The notes beneath the pieces are model-generated. The model was given only the letters and a program-made list of their open reading frames with translations, did not search any database and was not told the DNA's origin. From Gracilaria domingensis (taxonomy: Eukaryota; Rhodophyta; Florideophyceae; Gracilariales; Gracilariaceae), in the NCBI GenBank assembly GCA_022539475.1, contig VCMS01000109.1:62001-126000 (forward strand): a stretch of DNA of 64,000 nt, in the 5' to 3' direction. Shown here piece by piece: positions 1 through 9,628 of this stretch. A program made the position numbers and the translations under genes. Positions within the stretch are counted from its first letter, which is position 1. Each line of letters opens with the position of its first letter.

Positions 1-387
1 TAATATAGCGAAGTAGTGGTTAGCAAAAACGGTCGATAGAAGAATAGATACGAATAAAACGGTATGATTTCATAATGGACATCATCTGTACTAGCAACAG
101 TATTCCATGCGTTGCAGGGTATTATTCCGCAGGAGGTATCGTGTAATGTGCACCTTAATGGAAACTGAACCTAGACTTCGCGAAATACCGTTCAGGTAGC
201 CCTCGACTAAAGAACTAGCACGAGTGGAAAACCCACCAGTATTTACTGCACAGCAATTCTGGACGACCCAAGCAATTATCTTCAAATTTTGAAATAATTG
301 ATCTCGATATTTTTTCAAAAAATTTACTGGACGACCCTTGCCACTTTCTGGACGACCCTCGCCAAAAACTAGCATCTGCAAGAGACA
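1..387. other. Unidentified segment that truncates Ty3 copy A
   Basis: No credible gene is visible. Homology between copies A and B of the Ty3 element stops sharply at 388, so this is either the end of another insertion or a deletion junction. Its last bases end in CA, as an LTR would, and the next five (GACGT, 388-392) could be a target duplication, but the other end lies outside the window. A 13-nt word ending in TGGACGACCC occurs at 257-269, 325-337 and 346-358. Confidence 0.5.
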
Positions 388-3377
388 GACGTGGTAGAAT
401 TGACTGAAGAATTGTAAGCAACTTCGAATTGAATGAGGTGTTCATCCCAATTATTCTGCCTGTGGTTGACAAAACATCTGATCATCTCTTCAATCTTCTT
501 ATTCATTACTTCGGTTTGTCCATCTGTCTGTGGGTGATATGCTGATGATGGCTTCAATTTTGTGCCAAGTGATCGAAATACTTCCTTCCAGAACTTACTC
601 ATAAATATTGAATCTCTATCGGATACTATGGAATCAGAAAGTCCATGATGACGATAGATATTCTCCAGATATAACTTGGCTGTTTCTACAGCAGTGACAT
701 TCTTGGTTGTGGGAATGATGCGTATAAGTTTCGAAAGGCGATCGACTACTGCATATATGGCACTGTTTCCAGACTTAGTTCGTGGAAGTGGAGTAATGAA
801 ATCCATTGTGATCTGAGACCACTTCTTCAATGGGGGTTCTAATGGCTGGAGGTATCCATGCGGCTTCTTGGTAATTGGCTTCGTCTCCTGACACTTCTGG
901 CATGTCTTCGTGTAGGTGTACACGTCCTTTCTCAGGTTCTTCCAAAAGTAAGATTTCCAAATTCTTCTTAATGTCTTCTTAAATGCCATATGTCCTGATG
1001 AAGGGAGATCATGATTCTCGAATAAAATCTTAGTTCTGATTTCCCCACTCGGTATACATAACTTATTCTTGTAGTAGAGAAGATTTCCTTTTCGTTCAAA
1101 GGGAAGTTCCGGATTCAGGTAAGCAGCTGAAAATTCGTTGTCCTTCTTATATCCATCAGTGAATGCGCGCATATCCTTCTTGGATATTTCACAAATAAGA
1201 GATAAGGAGTTCAACGGGTTGGTTCTGGAGACTGCTTCATCTAATAGAGAGAGGTTACTAGCCAGCGGATCTTCAACATGCTTAGGATATCTTGAGAGAG
1301 CATCTGCAACTATGTTGGATTTTCCTTTGATTGGTTCGAAAGTGAAATCAAACTCAACGATCCTTTCGAGCCATCTTACTTGACGTTGGGAAAGATTTGG
1401 CTGTGTTTGCAGATACTTCAGTGGAAAATGATCTGTACGCACTTTGAAGCGTTTTCCATGTAAGTAGACTCTCCAAACTCTTAACGTGTCTACAACTGCA
1501 AGAAGTTCTCGCTCGTGGGCGGCGTAGCGTTGCTCGGCTGGGTTCAAGGTTCTTGAATGAAATGCAACAGGTCGGGCAATACCGTTTTCTACTTGTTCCG
1601 ATACTGCTCCTAGAGCATACTGAGATGCGTCAGTGGTTACGATGATAGGCAGTTTTGTGTCAAAATGACGGAGCACTGGTGTACTTGAAACTGCTTCTTT
1701 CAGATTTGTGAAGGCAATTTCTTGATCCTTTCCCCACTTGAATGGGTTATTTCCACACAGAGCGGTTAGTGGTTTTGATATTTCGGAGCAGTTCTTAATA
1801 AATCGTCGGTAGTAATTAACAACTCCAAGAAAAGCTTGAACATCGGTCTTATTCTTCGGTGTTTCCCAATTTGTGATGGCTTTCACTTTTTGTTTCTCTA
1901 CTGATATTCCTTCGGGTGTAACCACATGCCCGAGATATTCAACCTCCTTCTTCAGAAATTCACACTTTGAAAGCTTCCCATACAGCTTGTGTGCACGAAG
2001 TTGATCGAATACTTTTCTAATGTGTTCCATATGCTCCTCTACAGTTTTGCTGTAAATAAGAATGTCGTCGAGATACTCCAGGACAAATTTATCCAAATGA
2101 TCCTTCAGTATATTGTTCATTAAGCTCATGAAACTTGCGGGTGCGTTGGTGAGGCCGAAAGGTAGGAAAAGAAACTCAAAATGACCATATCTAGTTCTGA
2201 AAGCGGTCAGTGGAATGGAGGTATCAGAGAGTCGAATTTGGTGGTAACCCCACCTTAGATCGATTTTTGAAAATACTTTTGCGCCACGGAGTTGGTCAAA
2301 AATATCATCAATCCTTGGAATAGGGTAACTATTTTTGATGGTCAACTTATTGAGGGCTCGGTAATCAATGCAAAGTCTTAGGCTCCCATCCTTCTTTGCT
2401 GCGAAAAGAACAGGGGCACCCCAAGGGCTTGAACTAGGTCGAATAAAACCTTGTTCCAAAAGTTCATGGAGTTGCTTCTTTAGCTCTTTCAACTCTTTAT
2501 CTGACATTCGATATACGCCATTCTTCTGAGGTGTTGCTTCAGGAGATAACTCGATATGAAAATCTTGTTCTCGGTGAGGGGGTAATCCTTTTGGTAATTT
2601 CTCTGGAAATAGGTCCTTGTATTCTTCAAGCAGTTCTTTGAGTTTATGATCATTCGCTGGTTCATAGGTTTCTTCTTTTGAAGGCCGAAGTGCTACAACA
2701 AATACAGGTAGCTTCCTTCGTATTGACTTCTTGATTGTGTTCACAGAAATTAACTTCTCGTTCTTCTTAATGTTTGCTTTGATGAAAATGGTTCTGGAAT
2801 TGTGAACAAAAGATATTTCATTGGTTCGGTGGTTGATATAGGGGTTATATTCGTATAGCCAGTCTTTTCCTAAAATGACGTCATATCCGTATAATGCACA
2901 TATTGCAAAGCGTCTCTTTTCTCGTAGTTCTTCAATCTGGATATCTACTCCATCTTCTCGGGTTTCCTGGAGCACAGTAATGGAACCGTTGGCCATTTCG
3001 GCTTCATAACTAGTGTCAATGGTTGGGATCTTCATGCTTTTGCAGATGGCTTTGGACAAATAACTGATTTCGGAACCGTTATCGAACAGAGCCGTACATT
3101 TTCTGCCATTGATGAATACATATGCAAGGAGTAGTCCAACAGAGGGGGTTTCAAATGGTGACGCTAAGCGTGAGGTAAGAAGTTTATGTCTTCCATTGCT
3201 CAATATTTTTTCTTGGGTACGATGTTTATCTGCAGATTCAATGGGTACGGGGTTTGCTGGCTTAGTCAATGGTTGCGTTTCGATGGAATTCAGTGGGGTG
3301 CAATGGTGGTCCGGTGGAACTGACGTGGGTTCTTCAGATGACCCTGGAGTCAGTTCCTCTGGGAGTTTTTTGGGCAC
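388..3377 (-). pseudogene. Pol polyprotein of copy A (protease-RT-RNase H-integrase), C-terminally truncated
   Basis: Encodes about 990 codons of Ty3-type Pol. Visible in order: an aspartic-protease-like motif [12 protein letters not shown], reverse transcriptase with YLDD, RNase H beginning TTDAS, a zinc-binding integrase N-domain (C-X2-C in TCQKCQ), and the integrase core with SDRDSIF and GQTEVMN. The frame is open but runs into foreign sequence at 388, so the integrase C-terminus and chromodomain seen in copy B are missing. Expression would depend on a -1 frameshift from gag at 3365-3371. Amino-acid differences from copy B are few (for example LEYLDD against LVYLDD). The truncation makes it non-functional as a complete Pol. 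Confidence 0.9.
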
Positions 3378-4222
3378 TGTTTATCGCGTGCCATGTGTCC
3401 AGGTTGTCGACAGCGGAAACAGAGTCCCAACTTTCGACAGTTCTCGCGCTCTTCCTTGGTTAACTTCTTCAGCTTCATATTTCCAATATCCATGGGTACC
3501 GGTCCTTGAGATGATCCAGAGCCGCCAGGTTGCCTGCCAAATCGCGCCTGTCCACCCCTTCGGAAAGCAGATTCCACCCGCTCAGCCTCTTTCATGGCAT
3601 CAGTCAAAGATTTGTACTCATTGGTGCAAAGCTCTTTCCAGATGTAACTTTTCAAGCCTCTGGTATATCTGTCGATTTGCTCTTCCATACTGATGTTGGG
3701 GATTTCGAGCACAATCTTGAGGAAGTCTTCATTGAACTGTTGAACATCTTTGTACTGCTTCCACTTGCTTAGTTTGTCCCGAGCAAGTTTCTCTTTGTTG
3801 ACAATAGTAAATCGTTTCTGAAGATGTTCAAAGAGTTCCTCAAGGGTTTGCAGCTCCAGTCCATTTCTTTGCTGGGCGAGATACCACTCATGAGCAGCTC
3901 CACTGATGTAACTAAGCGCGATCGTTAATGCTTTGTCGTCGGGGGTTGCATCAAGATAATTGCGAATATGAGTGATCCAACTGTCAATGTTTTGCTTTCC
4001 AGTGAAGGTTGGGGGCTTGTTGATCTTTGGATTCGTGGCTGGGCTGTCCTTATTGGCTAGGACACTGAGTGAGGTTTCGAGAGCGGATATCTTCGTTTGC
4101 GCTTCTTGCTTCAACAATTCCATCTGAGCCCGTGTTTCATCAAGCGCGCGAGCCATGCTTTGGATCATTTGGCCTGCACGCACCTGTGGGGGTGTGCCTG
4201 GGTTGCCTTGAGGGGTCGTCAT
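3350..4222 (-). CDS. Gag of copy A
   Basis: Capsid/nucleocapsid polyprotein of 290 residues that packages element RNA into virus-like particles. The chosen start is the ATG at 4222 (MTTPQGNPG), in the same context as in copy B; the frame is open upstream but without another ATG. It contains a retrotransposon Gag-type central region ([20 protein letters not shown] onward) and a C-terminal zinc knuckle of form C-X2-C-X4-H-X6-C, two residues longer than the usual X4 last spacer. The stop lies 16 nt past the A-AAA-AAC slippery site. It differs from copy B at a few residues (DATPDD for DGIPDD). It is intact, although its pol is truncated. Confidence 0.9.
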   Translation of the reverse strand: MTTPQGNPGTPPQVRAGQMIQSMARALDETRAQMELLKQEAQTKISALETSLSVLANKDSPATNPKINKPPTFTGKQNIDSWITHIRNYLDATPDDKALTIALSYISGAAHEWYLAQQRNGLELQTLEELFEHLQKRFTIVNKEKLARDKLSKWKQYKDVQQFNEDFLKIVLEIPNISMEEQIDRYTRGLKSYIWKELCTNEYKSLTDAMKEAERVESAFRRGGQARFGRQPGGSGSSQGPVPMDIGNMKLKKLTKEERENCRKLGLCFRCRQPGHMARDKQCPKNSQRN

Positions 4223-4372
4223 GGTATAAGCTGCGCGAACGGAAAACCTTTGAAATTGGCTCAAATCGGGGGGTTGCCAAAATAAATTGTCTAATTTTTC
4301 GAAAAGTGCAAATCAAGCCTCGCGCTGCCACTTTAAAAAATTGCAATTTGCAGGTTGCAGACAAGCAGTGCC

Positions 4373-4445
4373 GCGCGCCTGGCCTAGTGGGTAGGCGGCG
4401 CCGGTGCAATTTCAGAGGTTCTAGGTTCGATTCCCTTCGCTGTAA
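4373..4445 (+). other. tRNA-like sequence with Pol III A and B boxes, antisense to copy A
   Basis: Box A TGGCCTAGTGGG is at 4380-4391 and box B GGTTCGATTCC at 4424-4434. Their starts are 44 nt apart, the spacing of a tRNA with a short variable loop. The D-arm pairs (GCCT/AGGC), but no convincing anticodon or acceptor stem forms. It is therefore a tRNA-derived or Pol III promoter-like sequence, not a working tRNA. It lies between the zinc-finger ORF and gag, on the strand opposite to the element. The same sequence is in copy B at 9406-9478. Confidence 0.55.
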
Positions 4446-4668
4446 GTTGCAATTGAAGCCGGAGTGGTTCAATTAAGGTTTCTTCAGTTCAATTACAAAG
4501 CGTCAAGCGACTGGGAAGATAGTAAGCCCTGTACGGCGACTTCTCCCTTGACAATGCTAAGTAATACGAACGTAGCGGAAACTGGAACACAACCACAAAC
4601 GGTAGCTTAAAGGGTAGAACAACCGATTCTTGGAAACTTTTGTCAACACAAGGTGTTTACGTTATAAT

Positions 4669-5291
4669 TTACTTGAAATAACGCTGTTGACGTCGGTTTT
4701 TCTTGTTGACAGCTGCTTGGTGCTTGCGTCCACCTCGGTGATCCTCGTAATGCTTCCAATTATTGAACGAGAGTATACCACATTCGTAACAGCCCGGTGG
4801 GGAGCGCTTGTTCTGGAGCTTGTTGCGGTGTCGGCTACCAGACAAATGTTCGCGAAGTTGCACTCGGCTATTGAAACGGAGTTCACAGTCGTCACACCTG
4901 GGGGTCTTCAAGCGACGTCGAAGGTTACGTACACGCCGTCGCTTGATTCGATCGGTGGCCACGCGAAGGATATGGATATTAGCCGCGTCGTCTATGCGGA
5001 GCAGATGACGTGGAGTACCCTCGGTAGCCTCGGTAACCGATCGGTTCCTTGAAATCGGATTGCTGTCAACAGGATCGGGTTGTTGATGAGCTGGTGACGA
5101 CGGTGGTGACGGTGTGTATGAAGGTGGTGTACTCGGTTCCAAGGTGGACACGGCAGCGGAAACAGGGGTTTCGGTGGTGCTGACAGGGGGTGGCGGCGGT
5201 GGCGGCGATGACGGCGGTTCGGTGGATATTTCCGTGTTCGTATAGAACGACGGCGATGACGGCGGTACTTGGGATCGGCGTATTGAGCTCA
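4669..5291 (-). CDS. Spliced zinc-finger ORF (ORF0) of copy A, main exon
   Basis: Counterpart of the ORF at 8560-9182 in copy B: 207 residues, with a proline/serine/threonine-rich N-terminal half, a basic stretch (DRIKRRRVRNLRRRLK) and two zinc fingers of the U1/matrin spacing (C-X2-C-X12-H-X5-H, then C-X2-C-X13-H-X5-H). No ATG exists in the exon; the start codon would be made by splicing the base at 5434 to 5291. One amino-acid difference (H for R after SPA) and one synonymous change (CCC/CCT) from copy B were seen. Its function is unknown. Fingers of this spacing often bind double-stranded RNA. Confidence 0.6.
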
Positions 5292-5433
5292 CTGGAAACA
5301 CCCAAATTGGGTCAGAAATCAACAGTCAGTAATGAGCTGGACGTCTGTGGCTCATCCAAACCTAGGGAATTTTGTATAGCAAAATCCACTAGGGCTGGAT
5401 GGTCACTCAGTTTCAAATGAGCGCAATACTTAC
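5292..5433 (-). other. Leader intron of copy A
   Basis: Mirror of the 142-nt intron at 8418-8559 in copy B, with the same GTAAGT donor, TACTGAC branch-like sequence and TTTCCAG acceptor. Confidence 0.6.
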
Positions 5434-5448
5434 TTGCGATGCTACCAA

Positions 5449-5965
5449 TGTTAGAACACTGGGTCTGAGGTTGAGAACGTGAACGATGGTGACTGCCGAG
5501 GAGAGTTCGGGCAGTCGACCAGGGTTTATATGGAGAATCGGACATTCGAAAATAAGGTCGCTAACGCAGATTTCTAGAATATCCCTCAAACTAATGCGTC
5601 TATGAGTACTGGCCCTTGCGTCGGAATTAGTGTAGAAACTGTGCGTAGAAATCGACAGTGGAGTCGTCTAGAAGCTTCTAGAAGTTCCTGCAACGTGTCC
5701 ATTTGTAGAAGTTCCAGCAAGGCACCGAAACTATGAAGTCAGTCATGACGTCAACTGACGAGGCAGACATCACACGTGACATGTCTTGGTAACATTATGA
5801 CAACTAATGTCAAACAAAGACTCTGAGGATCATTAGGGTATCAAATCGGATCGCTAGATCACGGGGAATTCAAAGAAAGCATCAAAACATTAAATGACTA
5901 ACTAAAAGCGTAGCAATATAACAAATTCAAATAAAAACATGACCAGAATTAACGAAATCCTAACA
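5449..5965 (-). repeat. 5' LTR of copy A (517 bp)
   Basis: Same length as the LTRs of element B and bounded by the same TGTTAG...CTAACA ends. It carries the TATAAA box (5525-5530) seen in B. Its outer edge at 5965/5966 interrupts the open frame of the protease-like gene. Confidence 0.95.
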
Positions 5966-6876
5966 GAAAGGCAGCAAGAAAAATATCACAATGTAAAGCA
6001 TCTGGGGCTCAAAAAGGGCCAAAACGGGCGGAAGCGGTGTGTGGGATAGAAAAGTTCATGGTATGGGATGGTTCGCGGACTAAAAAGAAGGTTGGAAAGG
6101 GTCATTTCGTCGCAATGTGTTCTGCCCAGAATGGCACAGAGTCTATGTTCCCAGTCGACATTGACACACTGCAGAGTCGAGGGTGGAAGGCAGTGAAGTT
6201 CAGTTTAACGGCCGAGACTCAGAGTGCTAAAAAGAAAACCATGCCGTTACCGCCAAAACCACGTATTCATCGAGGCAATTGGCGAAGAGCGGGCGTCGTC
6301 ATCAGAGAGAAGGTAATTGATTGGTGTTTAGAGAACCCGGGGTTCTCGCTCACCAAGGTCGGCTCCGGGAAGATAGGTCCAAGTGCAGGGGCGAAGCAAC
6401 ATTTCAAGGAAGGAAAGGTCTCAGTGATCGGCGCTCGCAAAGGGGGGGATTGTTTGATGTTCGCGGTAGTGAATGCGGTAGCCAGGGTTATCGATGTGAC
6501 AACCGCGAAGGAGTTGGAAGGCGTGATGCAGCGCCAGGGGGGAGGGTATTCATCGGTTGGAAGCCTCCAGAGGACATTGCATAATGTGGACAGCCGGTTG
6601 AATATGAAGAAAATCAGATGCCCATTGTTCGCCGAGAACAAATTTGCATGGATCGGGTCACGTAAAAAGGGTGTATTTCTGGTGCGGCTCAGAGTGCGAA
6701 ATATTGTGGATCACTGCGTGATGGTTGACGCGTCGCGACGTGAGATTTTAGACGTGGCGGAACGCAAAGTATTGATATTGTCGGAGACGGGGTTGTGCGT
6801 GTATAGCAGGGATGAGGGGGCTAGAAAGGCTTATGTGGCCGAAGTGCGCGAGGTGTATAATGCAAAGCCAGAATAG
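5966..6876 (+). pseudogene. Papain-like cysteine-protease-like gene, 5' end removed by copy A insertion
   Basis: About 300 codons open from the LTR edge at 5966 to a TAG at 6874. The first in-frame ATG is at 6058 (MVWDGSRT), but the frame upstream is open and the residues look continuous, so the true N-terminus was probably lost to copy A. The C-terminal half has a candidate Cys-His-Asp arrangement: GDCLMFAVVNA (Cys), then VDHCVMVDASRREILD (His and Asp), with QGGGYSSVGSLQRTLH between. This resembles the general plan of Josephin/ULP/C39-like cysteine proteases; I cannot assign a family. It ends 14 bp from the end of the Copia remnant on the other strand. It may be a host gene or an accessory domain of another transposon. 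Confidence 0.5.
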
Positions 6877-6889
6877 AAGAAAGCAGGCT

Positions 6890-7885
6890 TCAACCTCTAA
6901 GGATACATTGCTCGGGTGCAATAGAGAGAAACTCAGAAAGCACAATATTACGTAACGATGCTTGCTGCATGCGCTTTGTCGATCCGTCTGCAACATTCGA
7001 TGCGCTTTGAACAAAACCAATGTCAGAGATAAGATGGGATTTGAATCCTTCTCTGGCTGCCGCAATGTCAAGCATCATTCACTTCTCAGACGTTCTTGTG
7101 CCCTTTGATATGACGTCGAACAAACTTTTGCTATCAGTGAAAAACTGCACTGGTATGCGTTGTCGGAGAATAAGTTCCAATTCTTGCGCAACGGTGATTG
7201 CGACGTCAAAGAGGTCTGAAAAAGCTATCACTTCTCCAGCCATAGCTGAACGCGTTATTCGTCGCGCCTTGTAAGAATTGAAGCTGATGGGGATGACCGC
7301 ACCGGTCGCGTCGCCCAGTAAGCATATATGGCCCAACTGTGAGGAGAAATCTTCGTTGTTACCAAACGAAGAATCAGAGTACCCATTGACACGGAGAGTT
7401 TTGAGCGAAAGGGAAGGAAACTTAATAGATATGTCATTCGTCTTTGCATAACGAATGGCGCGATTCAGTTGGAAGATGACAGCAGTGCGATTCCGATGAA
7501 ATAGTTCATCGGTGACTTGCGTTATTTGCCAGATTTCGAAGAGACAGTCAGGACGTGAATTGGCAAGCCAAGCTAGCTTCATTGGCATCGATCGAAATTC
7601 CGAGAAGCACGCAGAGGGTTGCAGTTCTTCAAGTTTGCGCGGATAGCTTCGCTGATCCAGTTGTATGGTGCCGTTGAGGTCGCGCGAAAGACTGAAACCA
7701 GTGAACGGACTTGGTAGATGCTGGTCTTTCGTCATTTGGAATTTCTGCTTGCTTTTCTCGCAGATGCGTTTGAACTCGGCGTTCCCGGAGCGGATCCAGT
7801 CCTCAACGTAACAACCGGACAGTCCCTTTAGCAGACGCTCACCTAGCATGATGTAGAGTGCTGGGTCAGAGCGTAGTGGGGTCAT
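6890..7885 (-). pseudogene. Copia pol, 3' part: end of reverse transcriptase and RNase H
   Basis: Continues the Copia reverse transcriptase interrupted by element B: the last codons at 15201 join MTPLRSDPALY here across the duplicated GTCAT. The RT active-site motif reads YVED (7799-7810) where Copia normally has YVDD. RNase H follows (GYSDSSFGNNEDF, then FFTDSKSLFDVISKGTRTSEK). An in-frame TGA at 7079-7081 interrupts it, after which the frame continues with MMLDIAAAREGF and NVADGSTKRM, ending at 6890. The TGA lies where related proteins usually have Arg, consistent with CGA to TGA. Inactive. Confidence 0.9.
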
Positions 7886-8402
7886 TGTTAGGATTTCGTT
7901 AATTCTGGTCATGTTTTTATTTGAATTTGTTATATTGCTACGCTTTTAGTTAGTCATTTAATGTTTTGATGCTTTCTTTGAATTCCCCGTGATCTAGCGA
8001 TCCGATTTGATACCCTAATGATCCTCAGAGTCTTTGTTTGACATTAGTTGTCATAATGTTACCAAGACATGTCACGTGTGATGTCTGCCTCGTCAGTTGA
8101 CGTCATGACTGACTTCATAGTTTCGGTGCCTTGCTGGAACTTCTACAAATGGACACGTTGCAGGAACTTCTAGAAGCTTCTAGACGACTCCACTGTCGAT
8201 TTCTACGCACAGTGTCTACACTAATTCCGACGCAAGGGCCAGTACTCATAGACGCATTAGTTTGAGGGATATTCTAGAAATCTGCGTTAGCGACCTTATT
8301 TTCGAATGTCCGATTCTCCATATAAACCCTGGTCGACTGCCCGAACTCTCCTCGGCAGTCACCATCGTTCACGTTCTCAACCTCAGACCCAGTGTTCTAA
8401 CA
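7886..8402 (+). repeat. 5' LTR of element B
   Basis: 517 bp with perfect TGTTAG/CTAACA terminal inverted repeats. It contains a TATA box at 8321-8326 about 80 bp from its end, so R and U5 are short. Confidence 0.97.
8321..8326 (+). promoter_or_regulatory. TATA box of element B LTR
   Basis: TATAAA in CTCCATATAAACCC. Transcription would start near 8350, leaving a leader exon of about 65 nt before the splice donor at 8418. The ATG at 8306 lies upstream of this box and so would not be in the transcript. Confidence 0.7.
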
Positions 8403-8403
8403 T

Positions 8404-8415
8404 TGGTAGCATCGC
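8404..8415 (+). promoter_or_regulatory. Primer-binding site of element B
   Basis: TGGTAGCATCGC, one nucleotide after the LTR. The TGGTAGCA start resembles complements of initiator methionine tRNA 3' ends; the tRNA identity is inferred. Confidence 0.65.
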
Positions 8416-8417
8416 AA

Positions 8418-8559
8418 GTAAGTATTGCGCTCATTTGAAACTGAGTGACCATCCAGCCCTAGTGGATTTTGCTATACAAAATTCCCTAGGTTTGGATGAG
8501 CCACAGACGTCCAGCTCATTACTGACTGTTGATTTCTGACCCAATTTGGGTGTTTCCAG
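8418..8559 (+). other. Leader intron that creates the ORF0 start codon
   Basis: Donor CAA|GTAAGT at 8418, branch-like TACTGAC near 8519, acceptor GTTTCCAG ending at 8559. Removing these 142 nt joins A8417 to TG8560-8561, producing ATG followed in frame by AGC TCA ATA CGC, exactly the reading frame of the zinc-finger ORF, which otherwise has no ATG. The donor lies 3 nt past the primer-binding site, so spliced and unspliced RNAs share R-U5 and the PBS. Confidence 0.65.
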
Positions 8560-9182
8560 TGAGCTCAATACGCCGATCCCAAGTACCGCCGTCATCGCCG
8601 TCGTTCTATACGAACACGGAAATATCCACCGAACCGCCGTCATCGCCGCCACCGCCGCCACCCCCTGTCAGCACCACCGAAACCCCTGTTTCCGCTGCCG
8701 TGTCCACCTTGGAACCGAGTACACCACCTTCATACACACCGTCACCACCGTCGTCACCAGCTCGTCAACAACCCGATCCTGTTGACAGCAATCCGATTTC
8801 AAGGAACCGATCGGTTACCGAGGCTACCGAGGGTACTCCACGTCATCTGCTCCGCATAGACGACGCGGCTAATATCCATATCCTTCGCGTGGCCACCGAT
8901 CGAATCAAGCGACGGCGTGTACGTAACCTTCGACGTCGCTTGAAGACCCCTAGGTGTGACGACTGTGAACTCCGTTTCAATAGCCGAGTGCAACTTCGCG
9001 AACATTTGTCTGGTAGCCGACACCGCAACAAGCTCCAAAACAAGCGCTCCCCACCTGGCTGTTACGAATGTGGTATACTCTCGTTCAATAATTGGAAGCA
9101 TTACGAGGATCACCGAGGTGGACGCAAGCACCAAGCAGCTGTCAACAAGAAAAACCGACGTCAACAGCGTTATTTCAAGTAA
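8560..9182 (+). CDS. ORF0: two-finger U1-type zinc-finger protein of element B
   Basis: Predicted 207-residue protein starting from the splice-made ATG (MSSIRRSQVPPSS). Residues ~10-85 are Pro/Ser/Thr-rich with a run of prolines; ~115-130 are strongly basic. Two fingers follow: CDDCELRFNSRVQLREH...H (C-X2-C-X12-H-X5-H) and CYECGILSFNNWKHYEDH...H (C-X2-C-X13-H-X5-H), then a basic tail. U1/matrin/JAZ-type fingers with an X5 His spacing commonly bind double-stranded or structured RNA; binding of element RNA or host nucleic acid is inferred. Its place before gag is unusual for Ty3 elements. Copy A preserves it. Confidence 0.65.
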
Positions 9183-9405
9183 ATTATAACGTAAACACCT
9201 TGTGTTGACAAAAGTTTCCAAGAATCGGTTGTTCTACCCTTTAAGCTACCGTTTGTGGTTGTGTTCCAGTTTCCGCTACGTTCGTATTACTTAGCATTGT
9301 CAAGGGAGAAGTCGCCGTACAGGGCTTACTATCTTCCCAGTCGCTTGACGCTTTGTAATTGAACTGAAGAAACCTTAATTGAACCACTCCGGCTTCAATT
9401 GCAAC

Positions 9406-9478
9406 TTACAGCGAAGGGAATCGAACCTAGAACCTCTGAAATTGCACCGGCGCCGCCTACCCACTAGGCCAGGCGCGC
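9406..9478 (-). other. tRNA-like sequence with A and B boxes, antisense in the leader of B
   Basis: Box A complement at 9460-9471 and box B complement at 9417-9427, identical to the copy A instance at 4373-4445. If transcribed by Pol III it would run antisense to the element's leader, towards ORF0. Confidence 0.55.
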
Positions 9479-9628
9479 GGCACTGCTTGTCTGCAACCTG
9501 CAAATTGCAATTTTTTAAAGTGGCAGCGCGAGGCTTGATTTGCACTTTTCGAAAAATTAGACAATTTATTTTGGCAACCCCCCGATTTGAGCCAATTTCA
9601 AAGGTTTTCCGTTCGCGCAGCTCATACC

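Larger units (their letters stand above)
388..5965 (-). mobile_element. Ty3/Gypsy chromovirus copy A, 3'-truncated
   Basis: This is a near-identical copy of element B (7886-15200) in the opposite orientation. Every landmark position in A plus its partner in B sums to 13851 (LTR ends 5449/8402 and 5965/7886, gag ATG 4222/9629, truncation 388/13463), so the shared 5.6 kb has no net insertion or deletion. It keeps the 5' LTR, leader intron, zinc-finger ORF, gag and most of pol. It lacks the end of integrase, the chromodomain, the downstream ORF and the 3' LTR. The five bases outside its LTR are GAAAG, and the matching duplication cannot be tested. Confidence 0.95.

Noticed and set aside
3109-3693. 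194-codon frame antisense to gag/pol of A (also 10158-10742 in B)
   Set aside because: Shadow of real coding sequence in both copies; conservation is explained by the sense strand.
4373-4445. Functional tRNA gene
   Set aside because: Boxes and D-arm are good, but anticodon and acceptor stems do not pair; kept as a tRNA-like sequence only.
8306-8539. 77-codon frame starting at an ATG in the B LTR
   Set aside because: The ATG is upstream of the TATA box, so it is not in the expected transcript; the frame differs from ORF0.
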